Of a stretch of 64,000 nt of DNA, positions 53,632-61,232 are shown piece by piece. Source of the DNA: Brevundimonas subvibrioides ATCC 15264 (lineage in GTDB: Bacteria > Pseudomonadota > Alphaproteobacteria > Caulobacterales > Caulobacteraceae). The position numbers and the translations under genes were made by a program. The notes beneath the pieces are model-generated. The model was not told the origin of the DNA and searched no databases. It saw only the letters and a list, made by a program, of their open reading frames with translations. Position 1 is the first letter of the stretch; every line of letters starts with the position of its first letter. The stretch lies in the NCBI RefSeq assembly GCF_000144605.1, contig NC_014375.1, positions 620,001 through 684,000 on the forward strand, written 5' to 3'.

Positions 53632-55559
53632 GACGGTTTCTGTCCGTGCGACGGCGAGGCCGGCAGCTCGAGGATGAAGGTTGCGCCGGGCGGGTGGTAG
53701 CTGACCTCGCCGCCCTGGGCGCGGGCCAGGCCGCGGGAGAGGGCCAGGCCGAGCCCGGAGCCCTGGGCCCCGCTCCAGCGTTCGGCGTCCAGCCGGTCGA
53801 AGGGGATGAACAGCCGGTCGACCAGCTCCGGGGGCACGCCGGGGCCCTCGTCGCGGACCTCGATCCGGACGCGACCGGACGCCCCGACCAGGGTGACCGT
53901 CACCACGCCCCCCGCCGGCCCGTACTTGATCGCGTTGGAGAGCAGGTTGAGCACGATCTGCACGGTCGCGCGGCGGTCGGCCAACACCGACAGTCCCGCG
54001 TCGCCCTCGATCCGCACCTCGACGCCCGCCGCCTGGGCCTGGGGCGCGATCAGATCGCGCACATCCGCGAGCAGGGGGGCCGGATCCAGAGGCACCGGGG
54101 CGAGGGCATGGCCGCCGGCCTCGATCCGGGCGATGTCCAGGACCTCCTCGATCATCGCCAGCAGATGGCCGCCTGCCCTGGAGATCTGGTCCACGCCATG
54201 GCGCTGGTCGTCGGTCAGGGTTTCGCCATCCATGCCCAGCAGCTGGTTGAAGCCGAGGATCGCCGTCAGGGGAGTGCGCAGCTCGTGACTCATCCGGGAC
54301 AGGAAGTCGCTCTTGGCGCGGCTGGCCCGTTCCGCCTCCGCCCGGGCGTGCCCGAGGGCTTCCTCGGCCTGGCGTCGCTCGGTGACGTCGCGCGTGACCT
54401 TGGAGAAGCCGGTCAGGGTCCCTGTCTCGTCGTGCAGGGCGGTGATGACGACATTGGCCCAGAACCGCCCGCCGTCGCGGCGAACGCGCCAGCCTTCGTC
54501 CTCGACACGGCCGTCGCGCCGGGCGGCCTCCAGCAGTCGCATGGGCGTCTCGGCGCGGGCCTCCGCGGGATAGAAGGTCGAGAAGTGCTGGCCGAGGATC
54601 TCGTCGGCCGTCCAGCCCTTGATCCTTTCGGCCCCGGTGTTCCAGCTGACCACCCGACCCTCGAGGTCCAGGGCGAAGATGCCATAGTCGCGGACGCCCT
54701 CGATCACGCGGCGGTAGCGCTCCTCGCCTTCGCGCAACGCGGCCTCGCGCGAGCGCAGCAGGTCGCCGGCCTGAACCAGGCGACGCGCCAGTCGCCCGAT
54801 CTCGTCCTGGGCCTCGTCGGCGAGGCTGAGGGGTTCGCCCCGCTCCAGACGCTCGGCGTCCCGTTCCAGTCCCCGAACGCGGCGCACGATGCCGGTGAAC
54901 AGCAGCTGGGCCGCCGCCAGACCGCCCAGCAGGCCGATCCCGGCCAGGACCGCCGTGAGGGTCCAGGTCCTGCGTCGCTCGGCGTCGGCTTTCGCCTGGC
55001 GTTGCTCGAGCAGCTGGCTTTCCCGGCGCTGCATGGCGTCGATCTCGGCGCGCAGCGCGTCGAGCACCGCCTTGTTGGCGACCAGCGCCCCGGCCACGGT
55101 CGGCGCCTCCACGCCCTCCGCCGTGCCGGCTCCCGGCATCGCCGCGAGCTGGGCCAGTCCGCGTCGTTTCTGAACGACGAGCGTATCGACGCGCGCCAGC
55201 CGCTGACGGATCTCGGGGTCCCGGGTCGTCTGACGAAGCCGCGCCAGGGTTTCGGGCAGCAGGGCCTCGGCCTTGATGTAGGGCTCCAGAAAGGCGCGGC
55301 GACCCGTCAGGCGATAGCCCCGCACGCCGCTGGCCGCCTCGGCCAGCAGGGCATGCACCTCATGGATGTCGCGCTGGATGGCGAAGGTCAGCCGGACGCG
55401 CGCCTCGGCCTCGGCCTCCGCCCGGCCGGACAGATGAAGGGCCCCGATGCCGGACAGAAGGATCGCCAAAGGCAGCGCCAGCACGATCAGGCCCTTCGAG
55501 CCGAGGCCGAGGTCGGCCCAGGCCCGCGCCGCGCGCGACCATGGCGACAGTCGGCTCAA
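53628..55559 (-). CDS. Membrane sensor histidine kinase, CHASE3-HAMP-PAS
   Basis: This 643-residue kinase has a helix (GLIVLALPLAILLSGIGALH), a CHASE3-like periplasmic domain (about residues 40-185), a second helix (TLTAVLAGIGLLGGLAAAQL), HAMP, a PAS domain (about 280-390), HisKA with RMSHELRTPLTAILGF (His about 424), and HATPase (NLLSNAIKYGPAGG, DEGPGVPPE, GSGLGLALSRG). It starts with TTG at 55559, overlapping the previous stop as TTGA; no ATG precedes the first membrane helix. Confidence 0.92.
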   Translation of the reverse strand: MSRLSPWSRAARAWADLGLGSKGLIVLALPLAILLSGIGALHLSGRAEAEAEARVRLTFAIQRDIHEVHALLAEAASGVRGYRLTGRRAFLEPYIKAEALLPETLARLRQTTRDPEIRQRLARVDTLVVQKRRGLAQLAAMPGAGTAEGVEAPTVAGALVANKAVLDALRAEIDAMQRRESQLLEQRQAKADAERRRTWTLTAVLAGIGLLGGLAAAQLLFTGIVRRVRGLERDAERLERGEPLSLADEAQDEIGRLARRLVQAGDLLRSREAALREGEERYRRVIEGVRDYGIFALDLEGRVVSWNTGAERIKGWTADEILGQHFSTFYPAEARAETPMRLLEAARRDGRVEDEGWRVRRDGGRFWANVVITALHDETGTLTGFSKVTRDVTERRQAEEALGHARAEAERASRAKSDFLSRMSHELRTPLTAILGFNQLLGMDGETLTDDQRHGVDQISRAGGHLLAMIEEVLDIARIEAGGHALAPVPLDPAPLLADVRDLIAPQAQAAGVEVRIEGDAGLSVLADRRATVQIVLNLLSNAIKYGPAGGVVTVTLVGASGRVRIEVRDEGPGVPPELVDRLFIPFDRLDAERWSGAQGSGLGLALSRGLARAQGGEVSYHPPGATFILELPASPSHGQKPS

Positions 55560-56182
55560 GGGCGGGCCCGCGCGGCGAAGACCGCCGCCTGGGTCCGGTC
55601 GGCGACGCCGAGCTTGGCGATCAGCTTCTCGACATGCGCCTTCACCGTGCCGGGCCCGATGCCGAGGTCCCGCGCGATCTCCTTGTTGGTCAGCCCCCGG
55701 GCCACGGACTCGAGGACCTCGCGCTCGCGCGGTGTCAGCCTGTCGAGGTCATCGGGTCTGGGACCGACGGTCGGGGCCATGGCCTTGCGCAGCAGGTCGC
55801 CGGGCAGGGCGCTGCGTCCGGCGCCGACCGCCCGGATGGCATGCAGCAGTTCCTCCCGCCCGGCGTCCTTCAAGACGTAGCCCGTGGCCCCGGCCGCGAG
55901 GGCGCTGCGTACATATTCCGGCGTGTCATGAAGCGTCAGAAGCAGGATCCGGGTCGGAGCTCGTTCGAGGATGCGTCCCGCCGCCTCCAGCCCGTTCATC
56001 CCGGGACCGAAGCGGATATCGAGGATCGCCAGATCGATGTCGCCCGCAAGGCTCCGCTCGACGGCGGCCTCGGCGGTACCGGCCTCGGCGACGACGACCA
56101 TGTCCGGCTCGCGATCGATCACGGCGCGCAGCCCGGCGCGGGTCAGTTCATGATCGTCGGCGATGAGGATCCGCATGCTCAT
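55556..56182 (-). CDS. NarL/LuxR-family response regulator
   Basis: This 208-residue regulator has a receiver (IADDHE, Asp55 in LAILDIRFGPGMNG, lysine in VLKDAG) and a LuxR-type HTH (LTPREREVLESVARGLTNKE, about residues 148-205). It is the DNA-binding output of the adjoining HisKA_3-type kinase, whose stop it overlaps by four bases. An internal ATG at 56176 is an alternative start. Confidence 0.94.
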   Translation of the reverse strand: MSMRILIADDHELTRAGLRAVIDREPDMVVVAEAGTAEAAVERSLAGDIDLAILDIRFGPGMNGLEAAGRILERAPTRILLLTLHDTPEYVRSALAAGATGYVLKDAGREELLHAIRAVGAGRSALPGDLLRKAMAPTVGPRPDDLDRLTPREREVLESVARGLTNKEIARDLGIGPGTVKAHVEKLIAKLGVADRTQAAVFAARARP

Positions 56183-57270
56183 CTTCGGGCCGAGGGCACG
56201 GTGGCGCGAATGCGGAAACCCGTGGCGGTCGCAGCGGCCTCCAGCGTGCCCGCCACGGCGGCGAGCCTCTCGCGCATGATCTCGAGGCCGAAGCGGGGCG
56301 TGCCGGCCTGGGTCACGCCGGTCGCGACCGGTCCGCCGCGATCCTCCACGCTCAGGATCACGTCGCCCCGCTCGGTATCGGTCCCGATGTCCAGGCGCAC
56401 GCTCGCGCCCGGGGCGTGTTTGGCGACGTTGTTCAACGCCTCCTGACCGATGCGGAACAGGAGGGTTTCCTGCCAGTCCGGGAGACGGCCCGGCAACCGG
56501 GCATAGACGGTGACCGCATGGCCCGCCGCCTCAAGCCGGCGCGCCTCGTCCTTCAAAGCGGCGACCACCCCGAGGTCGTCCAGACTGGTCGGACGAAGCC
56601 CCGAGATCACGCCGCGCAGGTCCGCCACCGACTGGCGCGCCACGCCGATCAGGGCGTCCATCTCGGCTGTCGTCCCGTCCGGCGCCTGACCCTCCAGATC
56701 CAGGCGCAGCAGCTCGAGCCGACGATGAAGGGCGGCGACCTGCTGGGCCACGCCATCGTGCAGATCGGCGGAGATGGCGGCTCGCTCGCTCTCCTGGGCG
56801 GTGACGACCCGGGACAGGACCTGCTCCAGTTCGCGTTCGCGTCGCTCCAGCCGGCCGCGCAGTTCCGTCTCGCGGCGCTGCTGCAGATCGACCGTCAGCC
56901 GGGCTTCGATCATCTCGACCAGCAGGCGCAGCGTCTCCGCATCGTCCTGGGTGGAGATCGCGCCCGGGTTCAGCGGCGCGGTGAAGACGAGGCGGACCCC
57001 CGGACGCCCTTGCCCGGCCAGGGCCTCCAGCGGGATCACGAACGCATCTTCCGGGTTCGCCTCCGCCGTCCGCTGGACGGCACCGCGAGCATAGCCGGCG
57101 AACAGGGCGGCCCTGCTGGTCGCGCGATCGACCGCCTGTTCCACCTCCCTGCCGTCCGCCGCCGCAAGGTCACGGCTCACGCCGATGAGGAGCTTCAGTC
57201 GCGCGGCGCGCGCCTCGGAATCTCGGAACAGGGATCGCAGATCCGTGGTGAAGGCGGCGTCGGGGGGCAC
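56179..57270 (-). CDS. Soluble sensor histidine kinase, HisKA_3 type
   Basis: This 363-residue cytosolic kinase has a GAF-like N-terminal half (about residues 10-120), a coiled coil (LRGRLERRERELEQVLSRVV), and a HisKA_3 domain with AISADLHDGVAQQVAALHRR (His about 170). The HATPase part has NNVAKHAPG, VEDRGG and FGLEIMRERL. It begins with GTG. This is the NarX/DegS type that pairs with NarL-family regulators such as its neighbour. Confidence 0.92.
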   Translation of the reverse strand: MPPDAAFTTDLRSLFRDSEARAARLKLLIGVSRDLAAADGREVEQAVDRATSRAALFAGYARGAVQRTAEANPEDAFVIPLEALAGQGRPGVRLVFTAPLNPGAISTQDDAETLRLLVEMIEARLTVDLQQRRETELRGRLERRERELEQVLSRVVTAQESERAAISADLHDGVAQQVAALHRRLELLRLDLEGQAPDGTTAEMDALIGVARQSVADLRGVISGLRPTSLDDLGVVAALKDEARRLEAAGHAVTVYARLPGRLPDWQETLLFRIGQEALNNVAKHAPGASVRLDIGTDTERGDVILSVEDRGGPVATGVTQAGTPRFGLEIMRERLAAVAGTLEAAATATGFRIRATVPSARR

Positions 57271-57436
57271 GCGGTCGATCTCCGGCTTGGGCTGACTTCC
57301 TAACCGACCTTGGCCGTGGCGTCATATGCCGAACGGCATAGGCCGGTCGGCGCGCCAGGGCGCCGATGCGCAAGCGTCACCGCCCCGACATCTTGAACGG
57401 GTCGCCGCACCGCGGCCCAGATGAAAGGACGCCCCC

Positions 57437-58048
57437 ATGCGCAAGACCCTCGCCCTCGCCGGCCTCGCCGCCCTCCTCGCCGTTCCCGCCTACGCCGCGG
57501 GTCCAGCAGCGACCCCGAACGCCAGCGATTCCTACGCCGTCGCCAACCTGGCTCCGGTCGCTCCGGCCGCCGCCCCCATCACCGTGGCCGAGGTCGAGGC
57601 CGCCCAGCGCGCCTGGGGCGAGGCCCTCGTGTCCATCGCGACCGAATACAAGACGAACGGCCAGGCCGCCGCTACCCGCCTGGCCGGTGAGGTGCTGGAC
57701 GCCGCCTACGGCTACAATCTGGGCCCGGTGGCGTTCAAGCCGACCCTCGCTTCGGGCGACACCACCTTCCGCACCACCCGCGAGGGGGCCTTGGCCTATT
57801 TCGTGGGCGGCAACGCGCGCTTCGCCGAAGACACCGGCTTCGCGCTCAAGGGCTGGCGCGCCTATGAAATCGACAACGCAGCCATCGTCCTCAACGGCAA
57901 CACGGCCATCTCGACCGGCAACGTCATGCTGACCAACGACAAGGGCGAGGTGACCACGGTCAACAAGACCTGGGGCTGGGTGCGCGATGCCAACGGGTCG
58001 CTGCGCATCGTTCTGCACCACTCGTCGCTGCCGTACGACGCTGACTGA
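57437..58048 (+). CDS. Secreted SnoaL/NTF2-like protein
   Basis: This 203-residue exported protein has signal peptide MRKTLALAGLAALLAVPAYA. After an Ala/Pro-rich linker comes a SnoaL/NTF2-type fold, with AQRAWGEALVSIATEYKTNG, FALKGWRAYEIDNAAIVLNG and TWGWVRDANGSLRIVLHHSS. Relatives are often misnamed phosphoribosyl-AMP cyclohydrolase, for which no residues support activity here. The function is unknown. It diverges from the two-component operon. Confidence 0.8.
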   Translation: MRKTLALAGLAALLAVPAYAAGPAATPNASDSYAVANLAPVAPAAAPITVAEVEAAQRAWGEALVSIATEYKTNGQAAATRLAGEVLDAAYGYNLGPVAFKPTLASGDTTFRTTREGALAYFVGGNARFAEDTGFALKGWRAYEIDNAAIVLNGNTAISTGNVMLTNDKGEVTTVNKTWGWVRDANGSLRIVLHHSSLPYDAD

Positions 58049-58061
58049 AGCGTCGCCTGAA

Positions 58062-58088
58062 GACGGCCGGCCTCCGTGGCCGGCCGTC
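58062..58088 (+). terminator. Hairpin after the SnoaL-like gene
   Basis: A perfect 11-bp stem GACGGCCGGCC with its complement and loop TCCGT lies 13 bases past the stop. The downstream bases (GACTTCCC) hold no strong T-run, so it may be a weak terminator or mRNA end structure. Confidence 0.6.
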
Positions 58089-58120
58089 GACTTCCCGATC
58101 TGTCCTGTTGCGATGTTCTC

Positions 58121-58798
58121 ATGAAGCCCTTCACGACCCTGGCCGTGGCGATGGTCGCCACGGTGTCGGCGGCCCCCGCCGCCGCGCAGACCGACACCCA
58201 GGCGTGGGCCGCCGCCTTCGCCAGCGGGCCGGTCCGCGACGGCGGGCGGGTCCTCGTCTGGTGGGATGCGCACGCGCGGTTCCGGGAGGAGGGCGATCGG
58301 CTCGACACCACCATCCTGCGCCCCGGCGTGGGCTGGAGGGTGTCGCCGCGCCTGGATCTGTGGGCGGGCTATGCCCACGTCACCCTGCGCCGCCCCGGAC
58401 CGGACGGGGAGGAGCACCGCGCCTGGCAACAGGCGACCTATCCCATCGCCGGGATCGCCGGCGGCCGCCTGACCGGACGCACCCGGATCGAGCAACGCTT
58501 CCGCGAAGGGGGCGACGACACGGGCTGGCGGGTTCGTCAGTTCGTGCGCTGGAGCCGCCCCGTCGCGTGGCCGGCCGTGAGCGTGGTCCTGTCGAACGAG
58601 ACCTTCGTCGGCCTGAATGAGACCGACTGGGGACAGGGCGACGGCTATGACCAGAACCGCGCGTTCGCGGGCGTGGGCTGGCAGGTGACCCCGACGTTCC
58701 GGCTGGAAGGCGGCTACATGCACCAGCGCATCAACGGCGGTTCGGCCCCGGACCGGAAGAACGACAACCTGGTCCTGTCGGGGTTCACCACCTTCTAG
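58121..58798 (+). CDS. DUF2490-like outer-membrane beta-barrel protein
   Basis: This 225-residue protein has signal peptide MKPFTTLAVAMVATVSAAPA. The rest alternates short strands typical of small barrels (LDTTILRPGVGWRVSPRLDL, RTRIEQRFREGGDDTGWRVR) and ends in a phenylalanine after LVLSGFTTF, the usual signal for outer-membrane insertion. It matches the DUF2490 pattern. The role is unknown. The ATG at 58121 was chosen for the signal peptide. Confidence 0.82.
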   Translation: MKPFTTLAVAMVATVSAAPAAAQTDTQAWAAAFASGPVRDGGRVLVWWDAHARFREEGDRLDTTILRPGVGWRVSPRLDLWAGYAHVTLRRPGPDGEEHRAWQQATYPIAGIAGGRLTGRTRIEQRFREGGDDTGWRVRQFVRWSRPVAWPAVSVVLSNETFVGLNETDWGQGDGYDQNRAFAGVGWQVTPTFRLEGGYMHQRINGGSAPDRKNDNLVLSGFTTF

Positions 58799-58822
58799 GC
58801 CCCGCGCGAACCGCCGCCGTCG

Positions 58823-59794
58823 TCACCAGAGCCACTGCACGGCCGCCGTGTACAGCGCGATCCCCGCCGTGAGGTTGAAGGGGAAGGTGATGGCGAGCGA
58901 GGCCGTGACGTAGACGCCCGCGTCCGCCTGTGGCGCGGCCAGCCGCATGGCAGCGGGCACGGCGATGTAGGACGCCGATCCCGCCAGGATGGTCAGCAGG
59001 GCGGCGTCGCCCGCTCCAAGGCCCGCGAGGCGCGACAGCCCCAGGGCGATGATTGCCGAAAGGAGCGGAAATCCCAGGGCGAAGGCGACGACGCCGGGGC
59101 TGAGTTTGCGGCCGCCGTCCATGAGCCTGCGGGCGGCGATCAGGCCGATATCCAGCAGGAAGAAGCACAGCGCCCCCTGGAAAAGCGGACCCACGAACAC
59201 GTCCAGCCGTGCCAGGCCCGCCGTCCCGGAGATCAGGCCGACGCCGAAACTGCCCAGCAGCATCACCGTCGCCGCCCCGACGAAGACCTCTCTCAGGACC
59301 GCGCGGCCCTGCACCGGCCCGGTCCGGCCCGCCCCGTTCAGCAGCAGCAGGGCCGTGAGGATGGCGGGGGTCTCCATCAGGGCCAGGACCGCAGCCATGT
59401 AGCCCCCGGGCGCGAGCCCGACCGAGGCCAGGTGATCCTGTCCCGCCGCGAAGGTCACGACCGAGACCGAGCCGTAGGTCGCGGCCAGGGCGCAGGCGGT
59501 CGCCCGGTCCAGCCCGGGCAGCCGGCGCAGGACAGCCAGCGCCAGAAGCGGCAGCAGGGCGCTGAGTCCGATTCCCAGCCCGGCCGCCGTCAAAAAGCCC
59601 CCGTCCAGCCCGGCCGCGCGAGCCTCGACCCCGCCCTTGAAGCCGATGCAGAGCATCAGATACAGCGACACCGCCTTGCCGACCGGCTCCGGGATGGCGA
59701 GGTCGGATCTCGCGAAAGCGGCCAGGGCCCCCACGAAGAAGAACAGGATCGCGGGCGTGGTCAGAAGCGCCAGACTGGCGGCGAGATCGGGCAT
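58823..59794 (-). CDS. SbtA-type sodium-dependent bicarbonate permease
   Basis: This 323-residue membrane protein of the Sbt_1 family has about ten helices. Conserved parts are PAILFFFVGALAAFARSDLA, IPEPVGKAVSLYLMLCIGFK followed by GGVEA, ATYGSVSVVTFAAGQ and the tail GSASYIAVPAAMRLAAPQAD. Cyanobacterial SbtA takes up bicarbonate with sodium; activity in a heterotroph is inferred. The PII-like partner SbtB is absent here. The ATG at 59794 matches the family start; an ATG at 59878 would add 28 residues. Confidence 0.87.
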   Translation of the reverse strand: MPDLAASLALLTTPAILFFFVGALAAFARSDLAIPEPVGKAVSLYLMLCIGFKGGVEARAAGLDGGFLTAAGLGIGLSALLPLLALAVLRRLPGLDRATACALAATYGSVSVVTFAAGQDHLASVGLAPGGYMAAVLALMETPAILTALLLLNGAGRTGPVQGRAVLREVFVGAATVMLLGSFGVGLISGTAGLARLDVFVGPLFQGALCFFLLDIGLIAARRLMDGGRKLSPGVVAFALGFPLLSAIIALGLSRLAGLGAGDAALLTILAGSASYIAVPAAMRLAAPQADAGVYVTASLAITFPFNLTAGIALYTAAVQWLW

Positions 59795-59850
59795 GACGGG
59801 TCCGGGGGGGGAGGAACGAGCAGCGCCTTTGGCCTCGACGCCGGATCGCA

Positions 59851-59882
59851 GCCAGTTTATTCGACTGATGCTGCTCATAAGC
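59851..59882 (-). promoter_or_regulatory. Bipartite motif upstream of sbtA (site 1)
   Basis: On the minus strand the sequence reads GCTTATGAGC-N12-ATAAACTGGC. The same bipartite motif with the same 12-base gap is found at 60777-60808 on the other strand. It lies in the gap between divergent sbtA and the LysR gene, where such regulators bind. Confidence 0.6.
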
Positions 59883-59908
59883 AAACCTGATGACATACGG
59901 GGCAACCG

Positions 59909-60763
59909 ATGAATCTGGATATCGACCTCCTGCGGACCTTCGTGGCCGTGGTCGAGACAGGAAGCTTCACGCGGTCCGCGGCCCTGATGGGACGCACGCA
60001 GCCCGCCATCAGCCTGCAGATCCGGCGGCTGGAGGAGCAGATGGGCGCGCCGCTTCTGGATCGCAGCGGCAGGAGCGTCACCCTGACCACGGAGGGGGCG
60101 TCGCTGCTGCCCCAGGCCCGCAAGCTGCTGCGGCTGAACGACGAGATCGTCTCGACGATGGGCGAAGGCGATCTGGAGGGCGAGGTCCGCTTCGGCGCGC
60201 CCGAGGATATCGCGACGATGCACCTTCCGGGCATCCTGGGAGCCTTCGCGCGCGCTCACCCGCGCATCAAACTGGCGGTGACGTGCGACTATACCAGCAA
60301 CCTGCTCGACCAGATGTCGCGGGGCATGCTGGATCTGGCGCTCATCAAGCGCGAGCCGATGGGGCCCGACCTGGGTGTCCGCGTCTGGCGCGAGCCGCTG
60401 GTCTGGGTGGCGCTGGATGCGTCGATCCTGGAGCTCTCGCCGCTGCCCCTGATCGTCGCGCCCGCGCCGGACATCTATCGCAAGCGGGCGCTCGGGACGC
60501 TGGATGCGGCGGGTCTGTCGTACCGGGCGTCGTTCACCTCGCCCAGTCTGTCGGGCCAGATGGCGGCGCTGCGAGCCGGTCTCGGCGTCGGCGTCCTGCC
60601 CGCCGCCATGGCCCCCCGGGACCTGTCGGTGCTGCATGCGGGGCTGCCGCCCCTCAGCGACAGCGAGATCGCCCTTGTCTCCAGCCGGAGCGGTGGCGGG
60701 CCCGCCGAGCTTCTGGCCCAGGAAGTGTTGCGCGCGCTCGAACGCGGTCCGACCGGCGGCTGA
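59909..60763 (+). CDS. LysR-family regulator, divergent from sbtA
   Basis: This 284-residue regulator has the N-terminal HTH (DLLRTFVAVVETGSFTRSAA, then GRTQPAISLQIRRLEEQMGA) and a type 2 periplasmic-binding-like effector domain (from about residue 90). The arrangement resembles cyanobacterial CcmR/CmpR with bicarbonate carriers, which suggests a carbon-related effector, but this is inference. The motif GCTTATGAGC-N12-ATAAACTGGC on both sides is its probable operator. Confidence 0.9.
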   Translation: MNLDIDLLRTFVAVVETGSFTRSAALMGRTQPAISLQIRRLEEQMGAPLLDRSGRSVTLTTEGASLLPQARKLLRLNDEIVSTMGEGDLEGEVRFGAPEDIATMHLPGILGAFARAHPRIKLAVTCDYTSNLLDQMSRGMLDLALIKREPMGPDLGVRVWREPLVWVALDASILELSPLPLIVAPAPDIYRKRALGTLDAAGLSYRASFTSPSLSGQMAALRAGLGVGVLPAAMAPRDLSVLHAGLPPLSDSEIALVSSRSGGGPAELLAQEVLRALERGPTGG

Positions 60764-60776
60764 TTGGATATGCATC

Positions 60777-60808
60777 GCTTATGAGCGAGATAAATCTTAT
60801 AAACTGGC
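60777..60808 (+). promoter_or_regulatory. Bipartite motif downstream of lysR (site 2)
   Basis: GCTTATGAGC-N12-ATAAACTGGC is repeated here on the plus strand, 13 bases after the LysR stop and about 160 bases before the YdcH-like gene. It points at the 60970-62222 genes as further targets. Confidence 0.6.
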
Positions 60809-60969
60809 GGGATCGCTGCGGTCGCGGCAGTCTGATCCAGCGGCCCGGGCCCCTCTGACGATCATGGTGATCGTGATGTCGGACCGCATCGAGCGCGCTC
60901 GGTGCAGGGTCCGATCTCCCCCACCCCCGGACGTCCATCGGGCGCGCTCCTCTCGAAGAGGAGCAAACC

Positions 60970-61161
60970 ATGATCACACGGTATCTCATCCATCGCCTGC
61001 ACGGCCGCCACGCGCTGCTCGAGGACGCGCTCGGCGAGGAGATGCGTCGGCCCAAACCCGACTATCGACGCATCGCCGACATCAAGAAGCGAAAGCTGCT
61101 GGTGCGCGACCGGCTGCGCGCCCTTGAGCTGAAGCTGGCGACCCAGGGCCTCGCGGCCTGA
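60970..61161 (+). CDS. YdcH-like (DUF465) small protein
   Basis: This 63-residue protein resembles the DUF465/YdcH family of small helical hairpins: LIHRLHGRHALLEDALGEEM then RRPKPDYRRIADIKKRKLLV and DRLRALELKLA. The first and second helices are rich in charged residues. A GAGGAG ribosome site precedes the ATG. The function of the family is unknown. It lies between the second LysR-type motif and the TerC gene. Confidence 0.8.
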   Translation: MITRYLIHRLHGRHALLEDALGEEMRRPKPDYRRIADIKKRKLLVRDRLRALELKLATQGLAA

Positions 61162-61185
61162 CCTTCCGCATCGTCTGATCCTTCA

Positions 61186-61219
61186 CGCCGCGGCCGGTCG
61201 ACGGCCGCGGCGCCTTTTT
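61186..61219 (+). terminator. Strong terminator 14 nt before the TerC start codon
   Basis: A perfect 11-bp stem CGCCGCGGCCG with its complement and loop GTCGA is followed by CC and TTTTT (61215-61219). It ends transcription of the YdcH-like gene, yet the next start codon is at 61233, leaving no room for a promoter. It may therefore act as an attenuator in the leader of the next gene. Confidence 0.85.
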
Positions 61220-61232
61220 GCGAGACCTCATC

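Noticed and set aside
59795..59878. N-terminal extension of SbtA starting MSSISRINW
   Set aside because: Family members start near MPDLAAS, and the extra bases coincide with the bipartite motif that also occurs after the LysR gene, so a regulatory role fits better. The likeness of the two encoded peptides follows from the DNA motif.
60764..61232. yybP-ykoY Mn riboswitch before the TerC gene
   Set aside because: I could not find its conserved core in this region; only the terminator-like hairpin is clear.
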